The position numbers were made by a program, and so were the translations under genes. A DNA stretch of 64,000 nucleotides. Origin: Tridacna crocea (lineage: Eukaryota; Mollusca; Bivalvia; Cardiida; Cardiidae). The stretch is from contig OX031065.1 of assembly GCA_943736015.1 (NCBI GenBank), positions 28,968,427 through 29,032,426 on the forward strand. Direction: 5' to 3'. The notes under the pieces are model-generated. The model was not told where the DNA came from. It saw only the letters and a list, made by a program, of their open reading frames with translations, and searched no databases. This document shows, piece after piece, positions 30,624-41,470 of this stretch; the first letter of the stretch is position 1; each line of letters starts with the position of its first letter.

Positions 30624-31080
30624 ATGCTTAAAGATGGGGATGACTCAGCCATCGACCACACAGTTACCGTCAGTTTGCAAGAGGAAAACGATCTGGAGTT
30701 TCAACATCTACAAACCTACGAGGACAAAACAGTCGGACACACAAACACGCGAGAGAACAATCCTGACATATCATTAAAACGGATATGGTTCAATCTTCTA
30801 ATATACAGCTTTTCGTTTTTGTTACTCTTCTCCGCTTTTGCCTCGTTTGCAAATTTACAGAGTACAGTTAACCAGGCCGAAGGCCTTGGCACTGTTGGAA
30901 TATCGGTGATATACCTGACTATGATCGTGACATCTCTCTTTCTACTGCCGATTATAATGTCCAAGTTTAGCTTAAAGAGGATTTCCGTGGTTTCAATGGT
31001 GACGTATCTTGGTTACTTGGCAACTGGTTACTATTCAACGTGGGCAACCGTCATTCCTGCTTCGGTGCTAATTGGGTTGG
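30624..31080 (+). CDS. UNC93A: UNC93A exon 1
   Basis: A ~50-residue acidic, polar cytosolic N-terminus is followed by spans at about residues 55-75, 90-112 and 118-136 and the start of a fourth. It ends in phase 1 at TTGG before the donor GTAAGAA. An acceptor-like TTATTGTACCAG ends at 30,602, so this may be the second coding exon. Confidence 0.85.
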
Positions 31081-34000
31081 GTAAGAAATCTATTTTTCAT
31101 CTTTTACCAAAAGATCGACTGTTTTACGACCAGCCTGTGCCCGTATTCACCAACCATTCTTGAGAATATTCTTGGTCTTATTCTCCGAGGTTTTTCTAAA
31201 TTTGTAAGTAACACAACTCCTGATTGGCTAAACCGAATGGTTTAGCCAATCAGAAGTTGTGTTACTTACAAATGTTGAAAATTCTGCAGAATAAGACAAA
31301 GAACGTTCTTAAGAATGATCGGTGAATACAGGCCGGCCTGAAGGAGAGGTAATGTTTTTGCCTGTCGTAAATATCGCGGTAAACGAAAAAAGTTGGGAAA
31401 GAGACTATCGTGATAAGAGCGAGTAAACTGAATTTATGCATTGCACTGTCCTTCTTTCAGTTTGATAAGAAGGTACTAACAAGTAATCAATTAATTACTG
31501 CATTAACCTATTACCAAATAATCCCTACTTTTGACGACCCTAAGAAAGAAGCCTTTAGAAAACATTGTGGCAAAAAGGGGAAAATGCTGGTAACCAGCAT
31601 TTTCCAATTTTCCCCTTTTCCCACAATGTTTTCTACCCTTCATAAAACAAATTTCAAATTTTCAGTCACTTTAATTTTGTCGTCTGCAAGTGCTTGCGAT
31701 TTGGACAAACCTAAAATTTTGTCGTTTGGTAATGACTTAATCATCTATAACGAAAATGTCGTTCGACGTAAAGGTCTACGGCCCCCTAGTTCTCACTTTA
31801 AAAGACGGACCCTGCCGAAATAGGCCAAATAGCCTCTACGAAAACGTCGGATTTACACGATATTTACCGATGAGATAACAAGTGTACGGCCCCTAATTCA
31901 CATGTTATGAGACGGAACCTGCCGAGATTGGCCGAAAAGCCTTTACGAAAACGTAGATGTTGCTCGATATTTACCGATGAGATAACTTGTCTACGGCCCT
32001 TAACTCTCATGTTAAAAGACGGAGCCTGCCGAGATTGGCCGAAAAGCCTTTACGAAAACGTCGGTGTTACCCGATATTTACCGATGAGATAACAAGTCTA
32101 CGGCCCCTAACTCTCATGATAAAAGACGGAACCTGCCGAAATAGGCCAAATAGCTTTCACGAAAACGTTGAGATTTACCGATGAGTTTGGGACCGTAGAC
32201 CTTAAATTAGTCTAATATTGACAACTTATTGGGGGTAATTGCTTCGATTCTGTATCATATGTCAACAGGGGCTGCTCACCTATGGACTGCCAATCCGGCT
32301 TACCTGGTCAAACTATCGGAGATGTATGCTACTAAGACAAAGAAGGATACCGCCAAAGTCATCGGACATTTTAATGGCGTCTTCTTCCTCATGTTTTTTT
32401 CAAGTAAGTCAAATAAACCTCTCACCAAATGACAAAAGATTTACATATTATCAGACTGAAAGCATTTGCAGACGACAAAGTAAATGCGGCAATGAGACTG
32501 TTTTGGCAATGAATTGGGCAAGGCGCTTCACATGAAACAAATGATTTCATATGAAATGGGCCGTGCTCTGGCATAAGAGGCTTAGTGCATCTCCGTAATG
32601 CATCACACGGATCAAACCATTACATACTGATGGATCCGTAACAGGCGCCTTTTTTTGATAATTGACCAAATCATGAGGTAGACTGATCGTTTGACATACA
32701 TAAAATTGATCTTTTGCGAAAAGTTTCGGTTCAGGTCAGCCTGCGCGGACCGCGCAGGCTGACCTGGGCCGAAACTTTTGGCAGATGCATGAAGCCCCCT
32801 TTTCACAGAGCATGGCTCAAATTCATATAAAATAGATTGCCTCCATATATATATACGCTCGTAGTTGACAATGTCGATTACAGTTGTTGCTACAGTGTTC
32901 ATTTCTCTCTCACTGCAGAACTTTGTATCGGTCATGTTTATATGGGAAAACAGACATGTATGTAGTATAGAAAGCACTTGTAAAAGAACCTCCGTGACAG
33001 AAAGCATGAATAGGTGCGCTTGCCGCCGCGCAATACACATAGAAATGTTGCGACGTTTATCGTCAGAGAAATTTTTTTATCCCCCATTCAATAATTAAAA
33101 AAAAAACAAACGAATATTGTACAGTATTTTGCTTTGTATTGTAGTCAAAGTTTTCTAATTTGCAATCAAATGCTGAACTCTTTGAAAATAAAATCGGCTA
33201 AGCTTTTCAGACAGACCTACACACAAACACACGTAAGCACACACAAAAGAGACTCATACGACGCAAGGAGGGTTGCTCCGTTCCCAGAATGCGTTAACAC
33301 ATCTTCGCAAGCCAAGGCTGACGATTCACTACGCTACTCTACCCTTGGCGGATCGAGCTTGATGTTCCATGTTGAATAATTGTATTTGTAAGCGGTTTGT
33401 AAAACGATATTTCGTTGGTTTTCAGAAATATGATGTAAAGGGGGATAATAACCAGCATCCAATAGAGGGGGCATCGCAGGAGTCTCGAAATCGGGCTCAA
33501 TCAGCCAAGGTAAGATCCACGTAGTGATCGTAACCTTAGCTCGAGAAGATGGCGTTAACGTAGCATATACTGTAGATCTAAATTGGTCTGGAGTTTTTTT
33601 TAGGCGCGGTCTTAATTCAAATGGTTTCAAAAAGTTATCGTTGTGGAAGACACTTTTAGGGCTAACATTCGTATACCATTCCTATTCCAGCTCATTTCTG
33701 GGGAAATCTGTATTCATCTTTAGTCCTACATGCTGATAGGTCAAACTCGTCCCTCGTGGTTGATGACGACAGAAAATGTGGCTTTGAATTCTGTTCATAC
33801 GAGGAAACTAATAGCACAGTCATCGAAAAACCACAAACAGATCAGGTATGCAGTTTGGGTTGTACACGGCCTTCTGAATTCAGAGAATTAATGGATGCCT
33901 GATTAACTATTTATTAGAGTACAAACTTTTAGACTTGTGCAAATTGAGAGCATTAGCGGACAACAAATTAAATGTAGCTGAAACGATTGAGGTTTACTTT

Positions 34001-37000
34001 GAAACGTTTGCAGGAAATGAACACTGATAACCAGCATTTTCTCCTTCCTCCACAATATTTTCAAGAGGCCCCCATTCTTCGGCCATAGGTAGAATAAGGC
34101 ATTGTGTTGTGAAGGGTTTAACGAGACCTTTACAATGTTAAGGTCCTTTGATTTCAGATGTATACATTCACCTCCATCTGCATGGTGCTTGGTGTGGCTG
34201 CAGCACTGTTGATTGCACTGTTCATTAAAAATGACCCGCCTGACAGAAATCGAGAGATTATCCCTCTGTCACACCGTTTGAAGGAGGTTCTGTCCCATCT
34301 TATCACAGACAGGAGACAGCAACTCCTTATCTTTACGACAGTATATCGTGGTGTCACCCAAGGTTTTATTGCTGGTGACTTTACAATTGTAAGTAACGTT
34401 CTTGTCTTTCTTCATTACCAAAGCAAGATTTACTACTCAAAGTTTGTTAAGCAGCAAGATTTCCTAGCACCATGGAAGAGTATGTATTCTAAATATTATT
34501 ATCGTGGTGCAACCAAAGGTTTAATTATTGATGACTTTACAATTATAAGTAACGTTCTCTGTTTTCTTCATTCCATAGAGAAATTTACTATCCAAAGTTT
34601 AATAGGCATCAAGATTTATCAGCACCATGACAGAGTCTGTTTTCTATATTTTTGTGATGTTAATATTAGAACTCATTCATTGGTGTATCAAGAAGTTCCC
34701 CAGTGCACAAGTTCCCAGAGCTCCAGATAGAGGGCGTGATTTTGATTTCAAAATTGAAAATGTGATTTTTTCTCAACTAAACATTATGTTGTGTGCACTC
34801 ATTAGAATCGTGTCGCCAATTATACTCCATCACGGAGATGCATTTAGTCCCCTTTTACCAAAGCATGACTCAGTTTGGTTTTTCAGGCCTTTGTTAGCTG
34901 CCCTCTTGGCGTGGAGAACGTGGGGTTCGTTATGATGACCTATGGACTTACGAGCGCTTTGTTCTCTTATATTTTTGGTAAAGCTAGCACTTACACGGGC
35001 CTTTATCCCCTGTTCTGCTTAGGTATGTACTTTTATAAGTCTTACACATTCGTGCTGTGCTAACTCTTATTTTATTAAAGAAATTTTTGTAGTTGGGTGC
35101 GGAGGATTTCATGTCAGATTTACTGTAAGGGATTTAGAACTCAAAAAAATATGTTGGGGAACCTAACATCGCATTAGCAATACATGGCGAAATAGTATTA
35201 AGTAGAAAACACTCAATTCAGTTTTGGCATCGAAGCAAAGCTTAAACTACTTTTACACAAATAGCAAGATAAATATGTCAAGAAATACGCAGATTAATAA
35301 CAGAATATAAAACAAAGTGTTTGAACAGCCCACTGTGACAGGAGGGAATGAGCAAGTGCAGGAATACTCGTGTGTGAAACGGGTCCACTTACTTGCAACA
35401 AGAAGAGTCAAGAACGTCTACGAAAAGGCCAGGAGGTTCAGAAATGACAAGTAAAGAAAAGAAGGAAAATGATATGAGAAGTCTTATGATAAATTCTTGG
35501 AACATTATTGATTAACACGTCGAAAAATTGCTCATTAAGACCTTTTCACTCCATCTGATCATAAAATCCTTTCGAAACATCCCAAAATAAGTAGAAAAAC
35601 AGACAAATATCTTTAGATACAACTAAATAATGCGTTGATTTATAGCTAAGGATATGACTATATTTCATGTCAAATGCTTGTACCTGAGTTATTCATAGGA
35701 CAAGAAAAATGAATAAGGAACACTTATAATGCCTAAAGACCCACTAGATAAAAATCACTTGCAAGGAGGAAACACAGAACCTTTCTTTTCCAGTGTTGGT
35801 GAGGTCAACTGATTCTGTGAAATTCAGATAATTGACCACAGAGTTCAAGATAACAGGCAGTGATGACATTCTAAATCCATTATTTCTCTTCCAAACCCTA
35901 TGCTGTGGGTAATCATTAGAATTGTCTCGATGAGACAATTCTAATGGGCACCCACAACATAGGGTTTAGTGGAGAATTATCAATATTTTCAATTTTGAAA
36001 TCAAAATCACTCCCTCTACCTGGAACTCTGTGACCATGAGAAAAAGGTTTCGACTCGGGTCAGCCTGCGCGGACTGTGCAGGCTCACCGCAGTCGATACT
36101 TTTTGCAGATGCACTAAGCCTCCTTTCACATAACATAACTCATTTTCTAACTTTTGTATCTCCCAGCTTTCCTTGTGCACACTGGCGTTTGTATCACCAT
36201 GTTGCTATGGCTGCCCCACACTTCACAATCGTCAGTTATCTACGTTATTGCAGGACTATGGTCGGTTGGAGACTCCATATATTTATCTGTTGTAACAGGT
36301 ATGTCTTTTGCCACCTTTATCCACGGTTTGAGTAGATATTTAGCAGAAAACGGCATGATCCTTGACTACAAAAACGTGAGTGTTAGCAACCCTGAGAAAA
36401 AGAAGCTTTTGAAGATATGGTAGGGAAAAAAGAGAAAATGCTGGTAACCAGCATTTTTTCCTTTTCCCACAATGTTTATCTACCTTGTTGGAAACAAATT
36501 TGAATTTTTGAGTTACGCTCATTTTGTCGTCTACAAGTGCTTTAAGTTGAACAGTCTAAAATTTGGTCGTTTCGTAAAGGGTTAACCCTTGAATACACAA
36601 GCATTAGTTTAAACTACCCTGAGGAAAAGAAGCTTTTGAAGATATTGTGGGAAAAGGAGAAAATGCAGGTTACCAGTCTGATCTTGATCTACGCTGTCCG
36701 CAAAAGGTCAGTGAGTTGTGCTTATCAGCACAAGGGTTAAGGTGTGAATTTCGTAGAAACAATTTCCGTAAATCTAAGAGGTTTCGTCTATTTCGATGCA
36801 ATTCCGATCTGGTTGGTATAAATGATATACATGGCAAAATTTCATCATTCTCTCCTGCTTATAACTAGAATTTTGTGAGTTTTAGCCTCCCTCCCCGCCT
36901 CCTCCCGTCAACCTCTTATTGAGTTTTGTTTTTAATCATGTTTAATACTTGTTTTTTTTTCTGTTTTCAGTTATCTACAGTGTATATTTCAAGAAAAAAC

Positions 37001-37182
37001 CTGAGGCAGCGCTATCTTGTTTCCGTCTATTTGATTCCCTTGGGTTGGGGCTCACCTTCAGTTACAGTGCTTTTCTCTGTACACGCTACAAAATATACAT
37101 TGTACAAACTATCCATCTCCTTTCACAAATATCTATCACCGTGTTCTTTGTTCTAGTCAAGAAAAGTAAATGTTATACGTGA
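30624..37182 (+). CDS. UNC93A: UNC93A-like multipass membrane protein, seven-exon gene model
   Basis: Seven exons join in phase with GT-AG borders: 30,624-31,080; 32,269-32,403; 33,691-33,845; 34,158-34,388; 34,887-35,022; 36,167-36,298; 36,971-37,182 (TGA 37,180-37,182). The total is 1,458 nt, 485 residues; vertebrate UNC93A proteins are of similar size. Family hallmarks are LLFSAFASFANLQSTVN (first membrane span), IGLGAAHLW across the exon 1/2 join, FWGNLYSSLVL across 2/3, GDFT at the end of exon 4, GVENVGFVMMTYG in exon 5, AGLWSVGD in exon 6 and FDSLGLGLTFSYSAFLC in exon 7. UNC-93 proteins are MFS-related; C. elegans UNC-93 regulates a two-pore K+ channel and UNC93B1 escorts Toll-like receptors, while the job of UNC93A is poorly known. 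Eleven to twelve membrane spans are expected. The start ATG is the first in frame; an upstream exon cannot be excluded. All introns contain MITEs or repeats. Confidence 0.9.
31138..31334. mobile_element. Foldback element with CCAAT-type core (family F), in UNC93A intron 1
   Basis: Arms of ~95 bp run from GTGCCCGTATTCACC to GGTGAATACAGGCC; the centre reads GATTGGCTAAACC and its complement. A second copy is at 63,417-63,643. Confidence 0.82.
31507..31736 (+). mobile_element. PB-A MITE in UNC93A intron 1
   Basis: TTAA at 31,503-31,506 and 31,737-31,740. A ~9-bp internal repetition lies in the right arm (TTTTCCAATTTTCCCC), giving 230 bp. Confidence 0.85.
31776..32190 (+). repeat. 107-bp minisatellite, four units
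   Basis: Units start at 31,776, 31,884, 31,991 and 32,098 with (C/G)TACGGCCC(C/T). Each contains AAAAGACGGA, CCTGCCGA and ATATTTACCGATGAGATAAC. It ends ~80 bp before exon 2. Confidence 0.85.
32269..32403 (+). CDS. UNC93A: UNC93A exon 2
   Basis: Acceptor ATGTCAACAG, donor GTAAGTC. Encodes the conserved AAHLWTANPAYLVKLSEMYA loop and FFLMFFS span. Phase 1 in and 1 out. Confidence 0.88.
32425..32495 (-). mobile_element. PB-A end fragment
   Basis: Left part only (ACCAAATGACAAAAGATTTA, GAAAGCATTTGCAGACGAC), in intron 2. Confidence 0.55.
32719..32779. repeat. GC-rich palindrome (family G) in UNC93A intron 2
   Basis: AAAAGTTTCGG at the outside and CAGCCTGCGCGG/CCGCGCAGGCTG at the centre. Related shorter palindromes lie at 36,046-36,105, 41,733-41,797, 45,712-45,755 and 50,853-50,895. 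Family D cores are similar. Confidence 0.7.
32860..33065 (+). mobile_element. Decayed SINE body
   Basis: TGAATAGGTGCGCTTGCCGC and the following AAATGTTGCG match the 3' part of the SINE family; the rest is weak. Confidence 0.4.
33066..33690 (+). other. UNC93A intron 2, remainder
   Basis: No coding exon fits. Contains an A-rich run and two AGCCAAGG-type stretches (33,310; 33,502) in a GC-richer patch. Confidence 0.4.
33691..33845 (+). CDS. UNC93A: UNC93A exon 3
   Basis: Acceptor CCTATTCCAG, donor GTATGC. Encodes FWGNLYSSLVLHADR and a hydrophilic loop with FCSYEETNST (potential N-glycosylation site NST). Phase 1 in, 0 out. Confidence 0.88.
33919..34117 (-). mobile_element. PB-A MITE in UNC93A intron 3
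   Basis: Right TTAA at 34,118-34,121; the left hairpin arm is largely lost. Confidence 0.65.
34158..34388 (+). CDS. UNC93A: UNC93A exon 4
   Basis: Acceptor TGATTTCAG, donor GTAAGTAAC. Contains a membrane span (ICMVLGVAAALLIALFI), a polar loop NDPPDRNREI and the conserved QGFIAGDFT. Phase 0 on both sides. Confidence 0.88.
34490..34570 (+). repeat. Intronic repetition of the exon 4 end
   Basis: TATCGTGGTGCAACCAAAGG and GATGACTTTACAATTATAAG (34,500-34,548) repeat the last ~50 bp of exon 4 and its donor (34,346-34,395). Both are followed by AACGTTCT(T/C)(G/T)TCTTTCTTCATT-like sequence, a tandem duplication of ~154 bp. The second donor is ATAAG, so it is non-functional. Confidence 0.75.
34727..34815 (+). 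mobile_element. Half of the AGCTCCAGATA foldback MITE
   Basis: AGCTCCAGATAGAGGGCGTG to CATTAGAATCGTG matches the left half of 1,909-2,100; UNC93A intron 4. Confidence 0.65.
34887..35022 (+). CDS. UNC93A: UNC93A exon 5
   Basis: Acceptor GGTTTTTCAG, donor GTATGTAC. Encodes the family signature GVENVGFVMMTYGLTSALFS. Phase 0 in, 1 out. Confidence 0.9.
35023..35880 (+). other. UNC93A intron 5, AT-rich, nothing recognised
   Basis: No exon or repeat family seen in this part. Confidence 0.4.
35893..36028 (-). mobile_element. AGCTCCAGATA-family foldback MITE
   Basis: Perfectly paired AAACCCTATG/CATAGGGTTT ends of the palindrome at 35,893-35,967, followed by the inverted TTTGAAATCAAAATCACTCC arm. 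Adjacent to a family G palindrome at 36,046-36,105. Confidence 0.7.
36167..36298 (+). CDS. UNC93A: UNC93A exon 6
   Basis: Acceptor GTATCTCCCAG, donor GTATGTC, 132 nt. Two membrane spans around ITMLLWLPHT and SSVIYVIAGLWSVGDSIYL. Phase 1 in and out. A second version of equal length lies at 45,048. Confidence 0.9.
36336..36581 (+). mobile_element. PB-A MITE in UNC93A intron 6
   Basis: Right TTAA at 36,582-36,585; left end decayed. Hairpin 36,406-36,475. Confidence 0.75.
36586..36740 (+). mobile_element. PB-A left half joined to family C right half
   Basis: CCCTTGAATACACAAGC to GCAGGTTACCAG is PB-A; from CAGTCTGATCTTGATC on the sequence is the right half of a GATC palindrome ending GGGTTAAGG. 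The junction lies at the shared CCAG. Confidence 0.65.
36971..37182 (+). CDS. UNC93A: UNC93A exon 7, terminal
   Basis: Acceptor CTGTTTTCAG. Encodes FRLFDSLGLGLTFSYSAFLC, the last spans and a short basic tail (VKKSKCYT). TGA at 37,180-37,182. No clear AATAAA before the LINE starts ~200 bp later. Confidence 0.9.
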
Positions 37183-37762
37183 TAATTTCTGTAAATCTGT
37201 GTTAATTTCTTGAATTAGTTAGTTTTATTTTAATATGTTACTACCTACAATTTCACAAACACAATGAAAAAGACAAGCTGAGTGCATATTTACGTTTATC
37301 ATTTCGAGAGGCGCAAAGATGATATAATTTATTCCTTTAGTGGTACAGTATATCTGGCATGGTTATCCAAACAGTCCCACGATTCTAATGAGTGCACACA
37401 TCAAAAGATGTATGTCATATGCTTAATTTGAAGCTCTATGTGTTTTTTCTTTTAAAAACATTTTCGATGTTCATTGTCCATGCTGTACACAAAATGGCAT
37501 CCTTATAAAAAAAAAAAGTTTGAATAATCTAGTATTGTTTGATAGATATGACGCATTAACATAGATCTTTATTTATGTATACCTTTGTACATATGTTTTG
37601 TACATACATTTATTTGCTTTATTCATGTCAGTTTGCTACTTACACACTCTCATCACTTACTACACATTTATCTGTTCCTGTGGAGTGCCAACAAATTTTC
37701 TGCATTTTTTTGAGTACATTTTTCTTTATGGAAATAACTGATTTGAGTCTTGGACGTATGCT

Positions 37763-38866
37763 GTGCTTTATGTTATTTATGTCCATTGTCGATCACATAA
37801 CATGAAGAAAAATAGAAAACTTTGTCCTTTAATGCCGGCATATCGTCCAAAATTCAGATTCAGGCTAACAATAACTGTTTTTATTCTTGCACTAATCCAG
37901 ATCTCTCCAGTCCATCAACATTCTTTGCTTTTAGGTATTGAGTCAACAGCTTGTCTGACTGAACAAATTATACATATAAATAAATCTCGACTTCTCATTA
38001 GCAATAAGCAGGCCAAAAATATGAGATACTCATATTGGATTCTATCACACTTTTTTCGTTTTGTCACTCTGTTTTTTGTCGTATGGATTGGATCGCTAAT
38101 TTTACTATCTGGTGATATTCATCCTAATCCAGGTCCAGATGGTGGTAACCATTCAGATCATTCGTCTAGCTCGACTGATTTATACAATTTTCTAAATCTT
38201 CCAAATCACTTGTCTACCGTGCACTATAACGTGCAAAGTCTAGCGAACAAAGTTGATGTGCTTATATCAGAATTTTCTTATTTTGATCTTGTATCTTTTT
38301 CTGAAACTTGGTTAGATAAATCCGTGTCATCACAAGATCTGCTTTTCCCTACATTTCACCCTCCAGAACGTAAAGATAGACTCAGTGATAGACATGGAGG
38401 AGTTATCCTTTATGTAAAGGATACATTGACATATACACGGAGATATGATTTGGAGCTAAATCGACTCGAGTGTATCTGGATCCAGATCAAATTGCACAAC
38501 AAAAGAAATGTTCTGTATGGTGTCTTTTATAGACCACCAAGTTCAGATTCAATCTACCCTTCGTCGGTTGAAGATTCTATTGGTCTTGCAATAGATTCCA
38601 CTATTTCTGATGTAGTAGTCACTGGAGATTTTAACCTGAACACATTGAATCCAATTCAATCTAGAAAGGTGGAATCAATTTGTAAGCAGTTTGGTATGAC
38701 ACAATGTATTGAGGAACCTACCCATTTTACCGAAAATTCTGCAACTATAATTGACCTTATTTTTGTAACAAACAAAGATTCCATTCTAACTACTGGTGTA
38801 GGTGAACCATGTCTTGATCTTAATATAAGGTATCACTGTCCAATATTTGCTGTTTTAATTTCTTAA
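37763..38866 (+). pseudogene. LINE ORF, N-terminal hydrophobic region, 2A-like motif and endonuclease
   Basis: The N-terminus carries a hydrophobic segment (about residues 100-115) immediately before SGDIHPNPGP (38,109-38,138), which resembles a 2A translational-recoding motif (canonical D-V/I-E-x-N-P-G-P) with His for Glu. An apurinic-type endonuclease follows: HYNVQSL, SFSETWLD, RHGGVILYVKD, YRPPSS and TGDFNLN. The expected SDH near the end reads RYHCPIF, so the motif's Asp is lost. A frameshift near 38,845-38,866 separates it from the RT frame. Such nucleases nick the target DNA to prime reverse transcription. Confidence 0.85.
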
Positions 38867-40773
38867 AACCTAAATATAAAACTTTCAAACGTACCATATG
38901 GAAATATGAACAGGGTGACTATAACAAATTAAGAGATACTCTTGAAAATGTTAATTGGGATCAACTGCAAGATAATGACATCGATACTTTTACACAAAAT
39001 ATTACTGGTATATTAACTAAAGAATCAAAGCTCTGCATTCCAAATAAAGTAATAGTTATAAATCCGCATGAACCTCCACTGATTAATAGTTCAATAAAAA
39101 GAAAAATTAGGCAACGGAAAAGAGCATATCATAAAGCCAAACGTACAAACAATCCGCATCACTGGTCCAAATTTAAAGCTTTAAGAAATGAATTGATTGC
39201 TCTCATTCGACAAAGAAAGCAAGACCACCTGGATGATATAGCACTGAAATTAAGATCTATTAACATTACGGCGAGAGATTGGTGGAAAGTCTTGAAATCT
39301 TTTATAGCCCCATCGCCTTCTTCCTCTATACATCCATTGATGGACGACACTAAGGATACAATCGTTGTTGATGAACACGAAAAGGCTAACGTTTTGAATT
39401 CATATTTTACCAAACAATCAACTATTGACGACTCAGCTAACAGTCTCCCGGATGATAAAAATGAAATTAATGATAACTCTTTAGATTCAATAACAATTAC
39501 CCCCGCTGAAGTGTTGGATCTTTTAAGGACGCTCCGTCTAGGTAAGGCATCTGGTCCAGATGGTATCAATAATCATATTTTAAGGGAAGTAGCACTTCAA
39601 ATATCCAATCCTCTGAGTCAAATTTATAACCAGTCTTTGAACACAAGTATATTTCCCTCTTCTTGGAAAATTTCCAATGTGTGTCCCATCTTTAAAAGTG
39701 GTGACTCTGCTATTACATCTAATTACCGACCAGTGTCTCTATTAAATACCATGGAAAAGGTATTTGAAAGAATAATATTCAAACATGTCTTTAATCACCT
39801 AAACGATACTAATTTCTTTACACGTTCTCAATCAGGCTTTCTACCCGGAGACTCAACCGTCAACCAAGTTGTATTTCTATACGATAAAATTTGCAAAGCT
39901 TTGGATGAAGGACTTGAAATTAGAGTTATATTTTTTGATATTAGTAAAGCCTTTGACAAAGTATGGCACAAAGGTCTTCTATATAAGTTACACAAAGCTG
40001 GAATAGGTGGCAAACTTCTCTCGTGGTTTTCAGACTACCTCTCAAATAGGTATCAGAGGGTTGTTCTACCTGGTGCTGTCTCAGACTTAAGTTCTATTAA
40101 TGCGGGCGTCCCTCAAGGATCTATTCTCGGCCCTCTTCTATTTCTAGTCTACATTAATGACATAGTAAATGATATTGAGTCCAACATAAACCTATTTGCA
40201 GATGACACCAGTTTATCCATGGTTGTAGGTGATCCTGATACAACCGGTGCTATTTTACAAACAGACATCAACAGAATTACAGATTGGGCAAATAAGTGGC
40301 TTGTAAAATTTAATCCCTCAAAATCAGAATCTCTGATAATATCTCGCAAACGTAACAAACCTGTTCACCCTGAGCTTTTTATGTCTGGTGTTGGAATTCC
40401 TTCTGTTCAGGTTCATAAGCATCTCGGTATTTTCATTTCTAATGATGGTTCCTGGGATTACCATGTAAATCAGTCTTTAACCAAGGCATGGAAGAGAATT
40501 GGAATTATGCGACGTCTAAAGATACAACTAGATCGAAAATCCTTACAGAAAATATATTTTTCTTTTGTCCGTCCAATTCTTGAATATGCAGATGTTATTT
40601 GGATGAATCTATCGCAATACCAGAAATGTCAAATTGAAAAAGTACAAAACGAGGCTGCACGAATTGTTACTGGATGCAGTAAACTTGTGTCTTTAACGGA
40701 GCTTAATAAGGAGTCAGGTTGGGAAACACTTAGCGAAAGAAGATATAAGCACAAACTTATATTGTTTTTTTAA
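38845..40773 (+). pseudogene. LINE reverse transcriptase
   Basis: The frame is open from ~38,845. RT blocks in order are: LGKASGPDGI, PIFKSGD, NYRPVSLLN, QSGFLPGDST, FFDISKAFDKVWH (first catalytic Asp), AGVPQGSILGPLLFLVYIND and LFADDTSL (FADD at 40,195-40,206). The thumb (NPSKSE, HLGIFIS) follows. It ends prematurely in a run of seven T at 40,766-40,772: one T fewer would continue as FFKMVNGLSPSYL in the next frame. Confidence 0.92.
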
Positions 40774-41353
40774 GATGGTAAATGGACTGTCCCCTTCTTA
40801 TTTAAATTCTTTAGTCCCTAATACAATAGGAAGTACTTCATCCTACAGCCTAAGAGATTCTCACAATCTACAAAATATAGCTTGCAGGACTAATCTGTAT
40901 CTTAACTCCTTTCCACCCTCGGCTATTACAGATTGGAATGCTCTACCCGTTGATATTAGAAATCTGGACTCCCTTTCAGCATTTAAACGTTACATTAATA
41001 GAGAGAAAATAATTCCGAATAAGCTATATTTCTTTGGAGACAGGAGGATTCAAGTTATACATGCTAGGCTCCGAACTAAATGTAGTTCATTTCATCAACA
41101 CCTTTATTTCAGAAACATAATCGATTCTCCTCTTTGTGATTGTGGCGAAATCGAATCAAATCAGCATTATTTCTTTGATTGCAGATACTATCGTGATTTT
41201 AGAGACACTTTATTTCAAAGCGTATCAGAAATTTCTTCAGTAAGCCTGCACACACTTCTTTTTGGAGATGAGACCCTCAGTCTTGCAGATAATGAAAAAA
41301 TATTTTCAGCGGTTCACTCATACATTGTTGACACTGACCGTTTTAGAAGTTGA
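40774..41353 (+). pseudogene. LINE ORF C-terminus with Cys/His cluster
   Basis: Continues the RT protein after the T-run frameshift: MVNGLSPSYLNSLVP, then NLYLNSFPPSAITDWNALP (typical of CR1/Rex/Jockey-like ORF2 tails) and CDCGEIESNQHYFFDC, a zinc-knuckle-like cluster. Stop TGA at 41,351-41,353. Confidence 0.85.
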
Positions 41354-41424
41354 ATCACGTTTTCTTTTTAAAAAAATTGTATTATCTGAATATAAGTATT
41401 TGTTTATGGCACTCCACGCCTCCC

Positions 41425-41470
41425 TCTCTTCTCTCTCTCTCTCACACACAAACACACCCACACATACAGA
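41425..41470 (+). repeat. CT/CA microsatellite in the LINE tail
   Basis: CTCTCTTCTCTCTCTCTCTC followed by CACACAAACACACCCACAC. Confidence 0.8.

Noticed and set aside
37763..41353. LTR retrotransposon or retrovirus
   Set aside because: No long terminal repeats, integrase, protease or RNase H order; the endonuclease-RT layout is that of a LINE.
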